The notes under the pieces: generated by a model
The model's database searches: none
Seen by the model: the letters and a program-made list of their open reading frames with translations, nothing else
What the model was told of the DNA's origin: nothing
Assembly: GCA_023389195.1 (NCBI GenBank)
Contig: JAEWET010000010.1
Coordinates: 53,673 to 117,672, forward strand
DNA: 64,000 bases
Origin: Aliihoeflea sp023389195
GTDB lineage: Bacteria > Pseudomonadota > Alphaproteobacteria > Rhizobiales > Rhizobiaceae
Reading direction: 5' to 3'
Shown: one piece after another, positions 52,844 through 62,738 of the stretch
Numbering within the stretch: the first letter of the stretch is position 1
Layout of the letters: every line of letters begins with the position of its first letter
Translations under genes and position numbers: made by a program

Positions 52844-53605
52844 ATGAACCCATCAGGTCACGTCGCGGTCGTCACGGGCGGCGGTTCGGGTCTCGGCGAG
52901 GCGACGGCGCGGGCGCTGGCGGCCAAGGGCGCCAAGGTCGCCCTGTTCGACGTCGGGCTGGAGCGCGCGCAGAAGGTGGCGGCGGAGATCGGCGGTATCG
53001 CGGTCAAGTGCGACGTGTCGAACGCGGAAGCCGGTGAAGCAGCGTTCAAGGAGGTTTCCGAAAAGCTCGGCGAACCGCGCATCCTGATCAATTGCGCCGG
53101 CATCGCCATCGCGATGAAGACGCTGAGCAAGGACGGCGTCCACCCGCTCGACGCCTATCGCAAGGTGATCGAGGTCAATCTGATCGGCACCTTCAACATG
53201 ATCCGCCTGATGGCCGACCGCTGCCAGAACCTCGAGCCGATGGAGAGCGGCGAACGCGGCGTCATCGTCAACACCGCTTCGGTCGCCGCCTATGACGGCC
53301 AGATCGGCCAGATCGCCTATGCGTCGTCGAAGGGCGGCGTCGTCGGCATGACGCTGCCGGCCGCGCGCGACCTCGCGCGCTCGGGCATTCGCGTGTGCAC
53401 CATCGCGCCCGGCATCTTCATGACGCCGATGCTCGCCGGCCTGCCGGAAGAGGCGCAGAAGTCGCTCGGCCAGCAGGTGCCGTTCCCGCCGCGCCTCGGC
53501 CAGCCGGCCGAATATGGCGCGCTGGCGGTCCACATCGTGGAGAACCAGATGCTGAACGGCGAGACGATCCGCCTCGACGGCGCGATCCGCATGGCGCCGA
53601 AGTAA
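52844..53605 (+). CDS. SDR-family oxidoreductase (HSD10-type 3-hydroxyacyl-CoA dehydrogenase)
   Basis: A 253-residue short-chain dehydrogenase. The cofactor motif TGGGSGLGEATA (11-22) and the catalytic Tyr-Lys (YASSKGG) are present. The substitutions (NTASVAAYDGQIGQIAYASSK and MTPMLAGLPEE) are typical of the HSD17B10-like 3-hydroxy-2-methylbutyryl-CoA dehydrogenases. CGGAGG precedes the start by 6-7 bp. It lies 10 bp before the CoA transferase gene, so a CoA-thioester role is likely. Confidence 0.88.
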   Translation: MNPSGHVAVVTGGGSGLGEATARALAAKGAKVALFDVGLERAQKVAAEIGGIAVKCDVSNAEAGEAAFKEVSEKLGEPRILINCAGIAIAMKTLSKDGVHPLDAYRKVIEVNLIGTFNMIRLMADRCQNLEPMESGERGVIVNTASVAAYDGQIGQIAYASSKGGVVGMTLPAARDLARSGIRVCTIAPGIFMTPMLAGLPEEAQKSLGQQVPFPPRLGQPAEYGALAVHIVENQMLNGETIRLDGAIRMAPK

Positions 53606-53615
53606 GGCGCGCCGC

Positions 53616-54758
53616 GTGGGGGAGGAAAAGCGCGCCGGACCGCTTGCCGGCCTCACCGTCATCGAGATGGCGGGGCTCGGCCCCGTCCCCCTCGCCGGGC
53701 TGATGCTGGCAGAACTCGGCGCGCGCGTGGTGCGCGTCGAGCGCAAGGCGAAGGCGCAGGCCTTCCTCCACGTACCGCCCGAATTCGACCTCGACCGGCA
53801 CGGCCGCGACATCGTCAAGGTCGACCTGAAGGACGAGCGCGGCACGGCGCTGGTGCTCGATTTGATCGCCGGCGCGGACGTTGTGATCGAGGGGTTTCGG
53901 CCGGGCGTGATGGAGCGGCTAGGGCTCGGGCCGGACGCCTGCATGGCGCGCAACCCGAAGCTGGTCTTCGCGCGGATGACCGGGTTCGGGCAAAACGGGC
54001 CGCTTGCCGACCGCGCCGGCCACGACATCACCTACCTCGCCTATTCGGGCGCGCTGCATGCGATCGGGGAGAAGGACGGAAAGCCGGTGCCGCCGCTCAA
54101 TCTCGTCGCCGATTTCGGCGGCGGGACGATGTTTCTCCTGACCGGGCTGCTGGCGGCGCTGGTCGAGCGCGGGATTTCCGGCCGGGGCCAGGTGGTGGAC
54201 GCGGCGATGATTGATGGCGTCGCCATGCTGACCGCGCCGTTCCACTCGTTCCTGGCGACCGGGTTCTGGAAGGACGAGCGCGGCGCAAACCTGCTCGACA
54301 CCGGCGCGCCGTTCTACGACACCTACGAGACGGCGGACGGACGGCACGTCGCCGTCGGCTGCCTCGAGCCGCAATTCTTCGCCGAGTTCGCACGGCTGCT
54401 AACGCTCGATGCGGCGTTCGTCTCGAAGCAGTACGATTTGTCGTGCTGGGGTGAGATGCGCGCTGCGATGGCGGCGCGGTTTCGCGAGAAGACCCGCGAC
54501 GAATGGGCGGCGATCTTCGAGCCGACCGAGGCCTGCGTCGCGCCGGTCCTTTCGCTTGCCGAGGCGACGCGTCATCCCCACAATGTCGCGCGCGGCACCT
54601 TCGCGGCGAAGGGCGCGATGACCCGGCCGCGCCCGGCCCCGCGCTTCTCGCGCACCCCTGGCGAAGTTGCCGAAATGGGGGCTGCGGCGAGCCTTGCCAG
54701 CCTCGGCATCGCGGCAGGCCGGATCGACGAACTGACCGGCGCAGGCGTGATCGGCTGA
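53616..54758 (+). CDS. CaiB/BaiF-type CoA transferase or alpha-methylacyl-CoA racemase
   Basis: A 380-residue family III CoA transferase. N-terminal GPLAGLTVIEMAGLGPVPLAG, the VEGFRPGVMERLGLG loop, MTGFGQNGPLADRAGHDITY and the Asp-containing VADFGGGTMF (expected catalytic Asp) are all typical. The start is a GTG without a strong ribosome binding site, 10 bp after the SDR stop. The GQNGPLADRAGHDI version fits alpha-methylacyl-CoA racemases; the true substrate is unknown. Confidence 0.9.
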   Translation: MGEEKRAGPLAGLTVIEMAGLGPVPLAGLMLAELGARVVRVERKAKAQAFLHVPPEFDLDRHGRDIVKVDLKDERGTALVLDLIAGADVVIEGFRPGVMERLGLGPDACMARNPKLVFARMTGFGQNGPLADRAGHDITYLAYSGALHAIGEKDGKPVPPLNLVADFGGGTMFLLTGLLAALVERGISGRGQVVDAAMIDGVAMLTAPFHSFLATGFWKDERGANLLDTGAPFYDTYETADGRHVAVGCLEPQFFAEFARLLTLDAAFVSKQYDLSCWGEMRAAMAARFREKTRDEWAAIFEPTEACVAPVLSLAEATRHPHNVARGTFAAKGAMTRPRPAPRFSRTPGEVAEMGAAASLASLGIAAGRIDELTGAGVIG

Positions 54759-54760
54759 CC

Positions 54761-55531
54761 ATGACGGAGGCGAAGAAGGACGTCCTGCGACCGACCGACG
54801 CCGAGGCGATCCGGCTCGGCCGGACGCTGTTGCGCGTTGCGCGCCATGCCGCATTGGCGATGCTGGAGCCGGAAAGCGGCTGGCCGCTCGCAAGCCGGGT
54901 CTCGGTCGCGACCGACTGCGCCGGGCGTCCGCTGATCCTCGTCTCGACGCTTTCGGCCCATACGGGCGGGCTCGTGGCGGATGCGCGCTGCGCGTTGCTT
55001 TTCGGCGAAGCCGGCAAGGGCGACCCGCTCGCCCATCCCCGCATGACGCTGAAATGCCGCGCGGACCGGATCGGGCGCGAAAGCGAAGATCATGCGGGCG
55101 TCGCGCAGCGCTTTCTGGCGCGTCATCCGAAGGCGGCGCACTATGCCGATTTCGCGGACTTTTCCTATTTCCGGCTGGAGCCGGAGGAAGCGAGCATCAA
55201 TGGCGGCTTCGGCAAGGCGTATCGGCTGACGCGCGACGAAGTGATGAGTGACGTCTTGGTCGCGCGGGAACTCGAACAGGCCGGCCCCGGCGCGGTGGCG
55301 CATATGAATGGCGACCATCGCGACGCGATCGCGCTCTACGCGAAGCACTTTGCCGGCATCGACGATGCGCTCGACTGGAAGATGACCGGGATCGACCCCG
55401 ACGGGTTCGACCTCATGGCCGGCGACCGCGCCGCCCGCATATTCTTCGTCGAACCCCTGAAGTCGGCCGGCGAGATGCGGCAAGCGCTCGTCCAGATGGC
55501 AAGGGACGCGCGCGGCCGCGAAGCCGGTTGA
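54761..55531 (+). CDS. HugZ-like flavin/heme protein (PNPOx + DUF2470)
   Basis: A 256-residue protein with an N-terminal pyridoxamine phosphate oxidase-like split barrel (about 20-150) and a C-terminal DUF2470 domain (AVAHMNGDHRDAIALYAKHF). This arrangement occurs in HugZ-type heme-utilisation oxygenases, but the key heme-binding residues cannot be confirmed. It starts 2 bp after the CoA transferase stop, so it is in the same operon as the SDR. Confidence 0.82.
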   Translation: MTEAKKDVLRPTDAEAIRLGRTLLRVARHAALAMLEPESGWPLASRVSVATDCAGRPLILVSTLSAHTGGLVADARCALLFGEAGKGDPLAHPRMTLKCRADRIGRESEDHAGVAQRFLARHPKAAHYADFADFSYFRLEPEEASINGGFGKAYRLTRDEVMSDVLVARELEQAGPGAVAHMNGDHRDAIALYAKHFAGIDDALDWKMTGIDPDGFDLMAGDRAARIFFVEPLKSAGEMRQALVQMARDARGREAG

Positions 55532-55639
55532 ACCGGCGTTCCGATCCGTTCAAATGATGCAAAGTTTTGTGATTGCGCGCAACCTGCGTGGCCGCCGGAC
55601 GTTATCCGCCAAATTCTCTTCGAATTACCGAGGGGTAGG

Positions 55640-55984
55640 ATGGTATCCGATGAACTCGTCAGGAATGCCGGCAAGGCCGCCGGGCTGCTTGGCGTCCTGG
55701 GCAACGAGAAGCGCTTTGCCATCATGTGCCACTTGCACGATGCCGAGCTTTCCGTAGGCGCAATCGCAGAAAAAGTGTCGCTGAGCCAGTCGGCTTTGTC
55801 GCAGCATCTCGCGAAGCTGCGCGCGATGGACCTCGTCCAGACGCGGCGCGACCGGCAGACGATCTTCTACAGTTGCGACGCGGCGGCCGTTCAGCTCCTG
55901 CTTGAAACGATGGAACGCATCTACGGCAGCACCCCCAAGCGCCGGCAGAACGGCGAACTGCACGACGACCGCAAGGCAAGCTGA
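55640..55984 (+). CDS. ArsR/SmtB-family regulator
   Basis: A 114-residue winged-helix repressor. The recognition region is SLSQSALSQHLAKLRAMDLV and the wing is TRRDRQTIFYSC. It has only two Cys, at 30 (AIMCHLHD) and 79 (FYSCDA), the sort of pair seen in persulfide sensors such as BigR/SqrR and not the metal-binding clusters of ArsR or SmtB. That link is tentative because the spacing differs. It precedes copZ-copA by 74 bp, with the copper promoter between them. Confidence 0.82.
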   Translation: MVSDELVRNAGKAAGLLGVLGNEKRFAIMCHLHDAELSVGAIAEKVSLSQSALSQHLAKLRAMDLVQTRRDRQTIFYSCDAAAVQLLLETMERIYGSTPKRRQNGELHDDRKAS

Positions 55985-56004
55985 AGCGGTTCCCAAACGG
56001 GCAC

Positions 56005-56035
56005 TTGACCTTCTAGCGACTGGAAGCCCTATCTC
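56005..56035 (+). promoter_or_regulatory. CueR-type promoter of copZ-copA
   Basis: TTGACC, 19 bp, then TATCTC. The spacer contains CTTCTAGCGACTGGAAG, which differs by one base from the operator of the MerR gene at 40.3 kb and has the same centre (CGA). It lies 23 bp upstream of copZ and indicates activation by that regulator in response to Cu(I). Confidence 0.85.
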
Positions 56036-56058
56036 CTGTTCAACAAGGAGAATGGCCA

Positions 56059-56265
56059 ATGCAAATCGATCTCGAAATCGGCGGCATGACGTGTGGCGGG
56101 TGCGTCAGATCCGTGACGCGGGTGCTCGAAGGCGTGCCCGGGGTGAAAGCGGCTAACGTCGATCTTGAAAAGGCCCGCGCCCGGATCGAGGGCGAGGCTC
56201 TCGATGCCGCAACGCTGATCGCGGCCGTCGAGGATGCGGGCTTCGACGCACGTCAAGCCGGGTGA
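56059..56265 (+). CDS. copZ: Copper chaperone, HMA domain
   Basis: A 68-residue Atx1-like protein with one heavy-metal-associated fold. The Cu(I) motif is GGMTCGGC (Cys at 12 and 15), followed by VTRVLEGVPGVKAANVDL. It should pass Cu(I) to CopA. It overlaps copA by GTGA. AAGGAGAA lies 6 bp before the start. Confidence 0.93.
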   Translation: MQIDLEIGGMTCGGCVRSVTRVLEGVPGVKAANVDLEKARARIEGEALDAATLIAAVEDAGFDARQAG

Positions 56266-58448
56266 CACCGATGACCACCCATTCGCTCGACATTTCCGGC
56301 ATGACCTGCGCCGCCTGCTCGGCGCGCGTAGAAAAGACGCTCGCCCGGGTGCCGGGCGTGACGCGGGCGAACGTCAACCTGGCGATGGAGCGCGCCTCGG
56401 TCGAGGCCGGGACGAACGTCGCCGTCGATGCGTTGATCGCCGCGGTGAGCAAGGCGGGATACGAGGCGCGGCTGCGCCGCGACGACCTTGCCGCGCAGCG
56501 CCTTGCCGACGAAAGGCGCGACGCCGAGCGGCGCGCGGACGAGCGCCAGACGCTGCTGCGGCTCGTCGTCTCGGCGCTGTTGACGATCCCGCTGGTGATC
56601 GGCATGCTGCCGATGATGACCGGCGCCGGCCATGCCTGGATCGGGCCGTGGACGCAGACGATGCTGGCGACGGGCGTGATGGCGGTGGCAGCGCCGCGCT
56701 TCGTGCGCGAGGCGGTCGCGGCACTGCGCGGCGGCAGCGCCAATATGGCGGTGCTCGTCGTGCTCGGCACCGGCGTCGCCTATCTCTATTCGCTGGTGCT
56801 GGTGCTTCTCGGCGAAACCCACGCCCATCTCCACTACGAGGCGGCGGCCGTCATTTTGACGCTGATCACCGCCGGCAAGTATCTCGAGGCGCGCGCCAAG
56901 CGCTCGACCTCCGCCGCGCTGACCGCGCTCGGCCGACTGGCGCCGCGCGAGGCGGAGCGGATCGGGCCGAACGGGGCGGAGATCGTCGCAGTGGAAAGCC
57001 TTGGTGCTAGGGACCGCGTGCGCGTGCGGCCCGGCGCGATCATCCCTTGCGACGGGCGCATCGTGACGGGACAGTCGAGCATCGACGAGGCGTTGGTGAC
57101 CGGCGAAAGCCTGCCGGTCGACCGAAAGCCGGGCGATGCGGTCATCACCGGCACGGTGAATGGCGAGGCCGCGCTCGACATCGAGGTGACGGCCGTCGGC
57201 GCCGATACACGGCTTGCCCGCATGACGCGCCTCATCGAGGACGCGCAGATCGGTCAGGCGCCGATCCAGAAGCTGGTCGACCGCATATCGGCGATCTTCG
57301 TGCCGACGATCCTGGTGGTCGCGGCGCTGACCTTCCTCGGCTGGTGGCTGGTCGGCGGCGACGCCGTCGCGGGAATGGTTTCGGCGGTGGCGGTGCTCGT
57401 CATCGCCTGCCCCTGCGCGCTCGGCCTTGCGACGCCGACGGCGCTCGTCGCCGGAACGGGCGCAGCCGCGCGGGCGGGCATCCTGATCCGCGACATCGAG
57501 ACGCTGGAGCGCACGGACGCGATCCGCACCATCGCCTTCGACAAGACCGGAACGCTGACGCTCGGCGAGCCGGAACTGGTGGAGATCGCGGTAGCGGAGG
57601 GCAACGAGGCGGAATTGCTGGCGCTTGCGGCGGCGGTCGAAGCGCAGAGCGAGCATCCGCTCGCCAGGGCGCTGGTGCGGCGCGCGGGTGCGAATTTTCC
57701 ACCGGCGATCGAGACGCGGGCGATTGCGGGACGCGGCCTTGCCGGCGTCGTCGGCAACCAACGCGTCGCGGCCGGCAATGCGAGGCTGGCGGTGGAGGAA
57801 GGGGCTGACCGGGCGTCGGTCGATGCGTTGACTTCGCGGCTGACGGCGCGGGGCACGACCTCCTTCGTGACGATCGACGGGCGGCTGGCGGGCGCATTCG
57901 TCTTCGCCGACAGGGCACGACCGGAAGCAGCGGGCGTCGTCGGCGAACTTCAGGCGCGCGGGCTGTCGGTCGTGATGCTGACGGGCGACAACGAGGCGGC
58001 AGCAGAGGCGATTGCGGCCGAGGCCGGCATCGGCGACCACCGCGCTGGGCTGACGCCCGAGGACAAGGTCGCGGCGGTGCACGAGCTTGGCACGCGAAGC
58101 GACGTCGCCTTCGTCGGCGACGGGCTCAATGACGGACCGGCGCTGGCGGCCGCGAAGCTCGGCATCGCGCTCTCGTCGGGCACGGAAGTGGCGCGCGAGG
58201 CGGCCGGGATCACGCTGATGCGGCCCAACCTGCGGCTGGTTCCCGCCGCGCTAGACGTCGCGCACCGGACCAAGCGCACGATCCGCCAGAACCTCGTCTG
58301 GGCGTTCCTTTACAACGTCATCGGCATCCCGCTAGCCGCCTTCGGCATTCTGTCGCCCGTCTTCGCCGGCGCGGCGATGGCGCTGTCCTCGGTCTCGGTG
58401 GTGACGAATTCGGCCCGGCTTGCACGGTGGCGGGCCGGCGTGAAATAA
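56262..58448 (+). CDS. copA: Cu(I)-translocating P1B-type ATPase
   Basis: A 728-residue efflux pump of the inner membrane. One N-terminal HMA domain has SGMTCAAC (Cys at 16 and 19). The membrane motif ACPCALGLATPTAL (CPC) is typical of Cu/Ag pumps, the phosphorylation loop is FDKTGTLTLGE, the hinge SEHPLARAL, and the ATP site GDGLNDGPALAAAKLGIA. The GTG at 56262 overlaps the copZ stop; an ATG at 56271 is an alternative start. Only one HMA domain is present, against two in many CopA. Confidence 0.96.
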   Translation: MTPMTTHSLDISGMTCAACSARVEKTLARVPGVTRANVNLAMERASVEAGTNVAVDALIAAVSKAGYEARLRRDDLAAQRLADERRDAERRADERQTLLRLVVSALLTIPLVIGMLPMMTGAGHAWIGPWTQTMLATGVMAVAAPRFVREAVAALRGGSANMAVLVVLGTGVAYLYSLVLVLLGETHAHLHYEAAAVILTLITAGKYLEARAKRSTSAALTALGRLAPREAERIGPNGAEIVAVESLGARDRVRVRPGAIIPCDGRIVTGQSSIDEALVTGESLPVDRKPGDAVITGTVNGEAALDIEVTAVGADTRLARMTRLIEDAQIGQAPIQKLVDRISAIFVPTILVVAALTFLGWWLVGGDAVAGMVSAVAVLVIACPCALGLATPTALVAGTGAAARAGILIRDIETLERTDAIRTIAFDKTGTLTLGEPELVEIAVAEGNEAELLALAAAVEAQSEHPLARALVRRAGANFPPAIETRAIAGRGLAGVVGNQRVAAGNARLAVEEGADRASVDALTSRLTARGTTSFVTIDGRLAGAFVFADRARPEAAGVVGELQARGLSVVMLTGDNEAAAEAIAAEAGIGDHRAGLTPEDKVAAVHELGTRSDVAFVGDGLNDGPALAAAKLGIALSSGTEVAREAAGITLMRPNLRLVPAALDVAHRTKRTIRQNLVWAFLYNVIGIPLAAFGILSPVFAGAAMALSSVSVVTNSARLARWRAGVK

Positions 58449-58455
58449 GCCGGCG

Positions 58456-59253
<798 letters not shown>

Positions 59254-60471
59254 ACGGGCACGCTCCGAGGCCTCGCGCAGCGCGCGGATGCGCTCGGCTA
59301 GGCTGACCGGAAGTCCCTCGCCCGAGGCCTGCGCGGCCTCGATCGCCTTGCGGATCGGCGATTGGGGGCCTTCGAGCGTCGCCGTCATGTTGACCATCTC
59401 GGCGGCAAGCTGGTGGAGTTGGTCGCGCAGTTTCGCATCGTCCTCACCGGCCGGCTTCGACGATGCGGCCTGCGACTTCAGCTTCTTGTTCTCGCGCGTC
59501 AGCGTCGCGAGCTTCTTTTCGAGGCGGTCACGCTCGGCTGCGATCTTGTCTGCGGCATCGGGAGCGTCGGAAAGATCGGCAGGCGCCTGGCCCTTGAGGC
59601 GCGCGATTTCGTTTTCGCGCCGCTCCAGCCTGTCCTCTCGGTCGGAGAGGTCGGAAAGCAGGCGTTCGATCCGGCGATTGGCGTCCTCGGCCTTGCGCGT
59701 CTCGACCTTCAGCGCCTCGCGCATCGCCTTGTTGTCGGCGGTCACTTCGCGCAGCTTGCGCTCGGTCTCGTTGCGCTGATTGCGCAGCGAGGCGAGATCG
59801 GTGGCAAGCCGGTCGATCTCGGTCTCGCGCGCGACGATCTCGATCTGGCGGCTGCTGGAGGTGAGGCTGGCATCCTCGTAGAGCGCGGACAGCCGGTCGA
59901 GCTCGCTCTTGCGGGTGAAGGCGTCGGCATGTTCGGAGACGAGCCGGTCTTCCAGATGCGCCACCTTCTCGTCATGGCCGGCGAGCGTGGCGCGCATTTC
60001 CTCGATCTCGGCCTCGAGTTCGGCAATGCGCGTGTCGCGCGTCAGCATCACGTCGCCGCTCGAGCCGAGCGCCTGGCGCTGCCGGTCGAGTTCGACCATC
60101 TGTTCGGCGATGCGCGCCCGCGCGGTCTTGAGTTCGATCTCGACCTTGCGCTGCTTGAGCGCGGCATCGGCGCGGATACGGTCCTTGTCGGCCTGGATCT
60201 CCTCGCGCGTCAGCGGCAGACGCGCCTCGATGCGGCGCGTCGTCAGGCGCTCGGTGCGCCGGCGCAGCGCCGGGGCGAATAGCAGGCCGATGAAGGCGGC
60301 GGTCAGGAAACCGAGGCCGAAGAACAAGAAGGTCTGGATCACAAACGCTTTTCCATGGACGGCCCGATGACGATACTGACGTGGTGGACCCTGATCCCGT
60401 TCTGATCAAGCCTTACGCGCAAATTGCGGCGGAGAACCGCCGCAAGACTGTTGATGGCCGCGTTCTTCGCG

Positions 60472-61056
60472 TCAGAACGGGTTCCAGGTCGGGCTTTGCG
60501 TGACCTTGAAGTAGCCGACATTGACGCCCAGCCGCGCGCCGACGCCGGTGCGCACCGGAACGAGCAGGATGTTGCCGTGCTTCATGACATTAAAGCCGAG
60601 GCCGGCGACGAGATAGGCCGAGCCCGCGACGCCCGCATAGCGCTTGCCGTAAAGGTTCGGCACGGCATCGAGATTGTAGACCAGGACCATGGTACGCGAG
60701 CCCTGCCCGCCGGCATCCCAGCCGACCGACGGCCCCTGCCAGTAGACGCGATGGTCGCCGACATTCTTGGTGTAGAGCGTGCCTTCGCCATAGGTCAGGC
60801 CGCCGATGAAGGCGCCGCCGGCTTCCTCGCCGAGGATATAGCCGTTCGGCAGTCCGTAGCTCTGGAAGATCTGCTCGACGACGGTCGCGAGCCCGCCCGA
60901 GGTGGAGCCGAAGAACTGGTGGCCCGAATCGACGATTTCCTGCGCGGTATAAGGCTGGTTCGCGCGCGCCGGCACGGCGGCCACGAGCAGGGCGGCGAAA
61001 ATCGCGATCACGATCGACAGGCGCGAAAGGAGAGCTGCTTGCATATGCGGTCTCAT
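60472..61056 (-). CDS. DUF1134 (SYLF-like) secreted protein
   Basis: A 194-residue secreted protein with a signal peptide of about 32 residues (…AVPARA/NQPYTAQE). The middle contains GLPNGYILGEEAGGAFIGGL and GWDAGGQGSRTMVLVYNLDA, the usual DUF1134 blocks related to SYLF lipid-binding domains. ATG 61056 follows GGAGG; a second ATG lies at 61044. It is divergent from chpT with a 243-bp gap. Confidence 0.85.
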   Translation of the reverse strand: MRPHMQAALLSRLSIVIAIFAALLVAAVPARANQPYTAQEIVDSGHQFFGSTSGGLATVVEQIFQSYGLPNGYILGEEAGGAFIGGLTYGEGTLYTKNVGDHRVYWQGPSVGWDAGGQGSRTMVLVYNLDAVPNLYGKRYAGVAGSAYLVAGLGFNVMKHGNILLVPVRTGVGARLGVNVGYFKVTQSPTWNPF

Positions 61057-61299
61057 GGCGAACCTCCGTAAGAAGCGGGCGCCGCGCTCCGGTCGTGATC
61101 CGGCAGCGGCGCATTTACGTTTAAGGAACGGTAACCCGACAGGCTTAAGGAAAGGTAAGGCCCGCGGTTAAGGCGGGCTTTCTTGATGGACGCGGCGGGC
61201 TGTGTCACGACGATTGCCAATGACGTCGACACGATTCGCGCTGAGCGGGACCCGCGGCGGTCATCCGACATTTCGCATGCCAAACGAGGGGCCGATTGC

Positions 61300-61929
61300 A
61301 TGTCCGAACTCTTCACGCTGACCGCGACCGATCTGGCCGCCCTTCTGTGCAGCCGCGTCTGCCACGACGTCATCTCGCCGGTCGGCGCGATCAATAACGG
61401 CCTCGAACTCCTCGACGAGGGCGGCGCCGACGAAGACGCCATGCACCTGATCCGCACCAGTGCGCGCAATGCGTCGGCAAGGCTTCAGTTCGCGCGCATC
61501 GCCTTCGGCGCGGCCGGCTCCGCCGGGATGCAGATCGACACCGGCGACGCCGAAAGCGTGGCGCAGGCCTTTTTGAAGAACGAAAAGCCCGAACTCGAAT
61601 GGACCGGCGAGCGCGAACTTCTGCCCAAGAACGCCGTCAAGCTGATCCTCAACCTGCTGCTTGTCGCCAATGGCGGCATTCCGCGCGGCGGCAAGATCAC
61701 TGTCAATCTGGAAAACCTGAAGGTGAAGCCGAAATTCACGCTGACGGCCAAGGGGCCGATGGTGCGCGTGCCGGCGAAGTTTCTCGAGATGCATTCGGGC
61801 CGCAAGCCGGAGGAAGCGATCGACGCGCACTCCGTGCAAGCCTATTACACGCTGCTCCTGGCCCGCGAGGCCGGCATGGAGATCAACATCCGCGCCAGCG
61901 CCGAGGATATCGTGCTGACCGCCGAATAG
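61300..61929 (+). CDS. chpT: Histidine phosphotransferase ChpT
   Basis: A 209-residue phosphotransfer protein that passes phosphate from CckA to CtrA and CpdR. The His box is CSRVCHDVISPVGAINNGLE, with the phosphorylatable His at 22, followed by a degenerate histidine-kinase-like ATPase domain (LILNLLLVANGGIPRGGKIT). It begins 10 bp after GAGGGG. ctrA is 1.2 kb downstream, on the opposite strand. Length matches Caulobacter and Brucella ChpT. Confidence 0.9.
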   Translation: MSELFTLTATDLAALLCSRVCHDVISPVGAINNGLELLDEGGADEDAMHLIRTSARNASARLQFARIAFGAAGSAGMQIDTGDAESVAQAFLKNEKPELEWTGERELLPKNAVKLILNLLLVANGGIPRGGKITVNLENLKVKPKFTLTAKGPMVRVPAKFLEMHSGRKPEEAIDAHSVQAYYTLLLAREAGMEINIRASAEDIVLTAE

Positions 61930-62043
61930 GCGTCGATTAACCCATTATTCAGCCAACCGCTTACCCGCTTCTTTACCCGGCCCGCGTAGCGTCCTCCTGA
62001 CAGACAAGGCGGGGGCCGATCGATGGACGGAAGGGATTACGGG

Positions 62044-62412
62044 ATGAAGCGCTGCATGATCGTGGACGATTCCAACGTCATCCGTAAGGTCGCCAAGCGC
62101 ATTCTCGCGACCCCGGAAATGGCCGTCGTCGAAGCCTGCGACGGCCGCGAGGCGCTGTCGCACTGCGCCGTCGAAATGCCCGACATCATCGTCGTGGACG
62201 CGCAGCTTCCCGACATGGCGACCGTCGACTTCATCCGCCAGGCGATGGCGCTGCCGACCCAGGCCAAGCCACGCATCGTGATCTGCATGACCGAATTCGA
62301 CGTCGGCGCCATCATGCGTGCCAAGCGCGCCGGCGCGAAAGGCTACATCCTGAAGCCCTTCAACCGGCCGATTTTGCTGGAGCGGTTCCGCGAAATCCAG
62401 ATGGCGGCTTGA
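62044..62412 (+). CDS. Single-domain response regulator
   Basis: A 122-residue receiver domain with no output domain. Key residues: Asp 8-9, phospho-acceptor Asp 52 (VVDAQLPDM), Thr 83 and Lys 104 (YILKPFNRP). It resembles CheY/DivK-type proteins that act by protein contact, and its position between chpT and ctrA suggests cell-cycle or stress signalling. The ATG at 62044 is preferred because GGAAGGGA is upstream; an ATG at 62023 also exists. Confidence 0.85.
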   Translation: MKRCMIVDDSNVIRKVAKRILATPEMAVVEACDGREALSHCAVEMPDIIVVDAQLPDMATVDFIRQAMALPTQAKPRIVICMTEFDVGAIMRAKRAGAKGYILKPFNRPILLERFREIQMAA

Positions 62413-62474
62413 TTTCTGGGTGGATTGACAATCTTTGCCAATGACCGATCTATTCGGAGGCGAGGAGATTTGTC

Positions 62475-62738
62475 ATGCCCACGATGAACGTCAATCTGAC
62501 GCCTGAAATGGCCGAGTATGTCTCAAGCGAACTCGCATCGGGCGACTATGCGTCGGCGAGCGAGTTGGTCCGCGAAGCGCTTCGCTCGCTCCGCCGCGAT
62601 CGCGATCTGGAAACGCAGAAGCTTGCTTTACTGAAACGGGAACTCGAAATCGGCATCCGCGAGGCCGAGCGCGGAGAATTTTCGACGCGATCTGTCGATG
62701 ACATCGCCGCCGCCGTTCGGCGCGCAGCCGGCGGATGA
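62475..62738 (+). CDS. parD: ParD-like antitoxin
   Basis: An 87-residue ribbon-helix-helix antitoxin. The N-terminal DNA-binding part is MNVNLTPEMAEYVSSELASG followed by SASELVREALRSL; the C-terminal part binds and inhibits the toxin. It overlaps the toxin gene by ATGA. GGAGGCGAGG precedes the start. Typically it represses its own operon. Confidence 0.9.
   Translation: MPTMNVNLTPEMAEYVSSELASGDYASASELVREALRSLRRDRDLETQKLALLKRELEIGIREAERGEFSTRSVDDIAAAVRRAAGG

Noticed and set aside
56253..58082. A 609-codon minus-strand frame opposite copA
   Set aside because: Antisense to an unmistakable P-type ATPase; no motifs in the translation.
61935..61945. TTAACCCATTA between chpT and the receiver gene as CtrA site
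   Set aside because: One base off the TTAACCAT half-site and with no second half; too weak to call.
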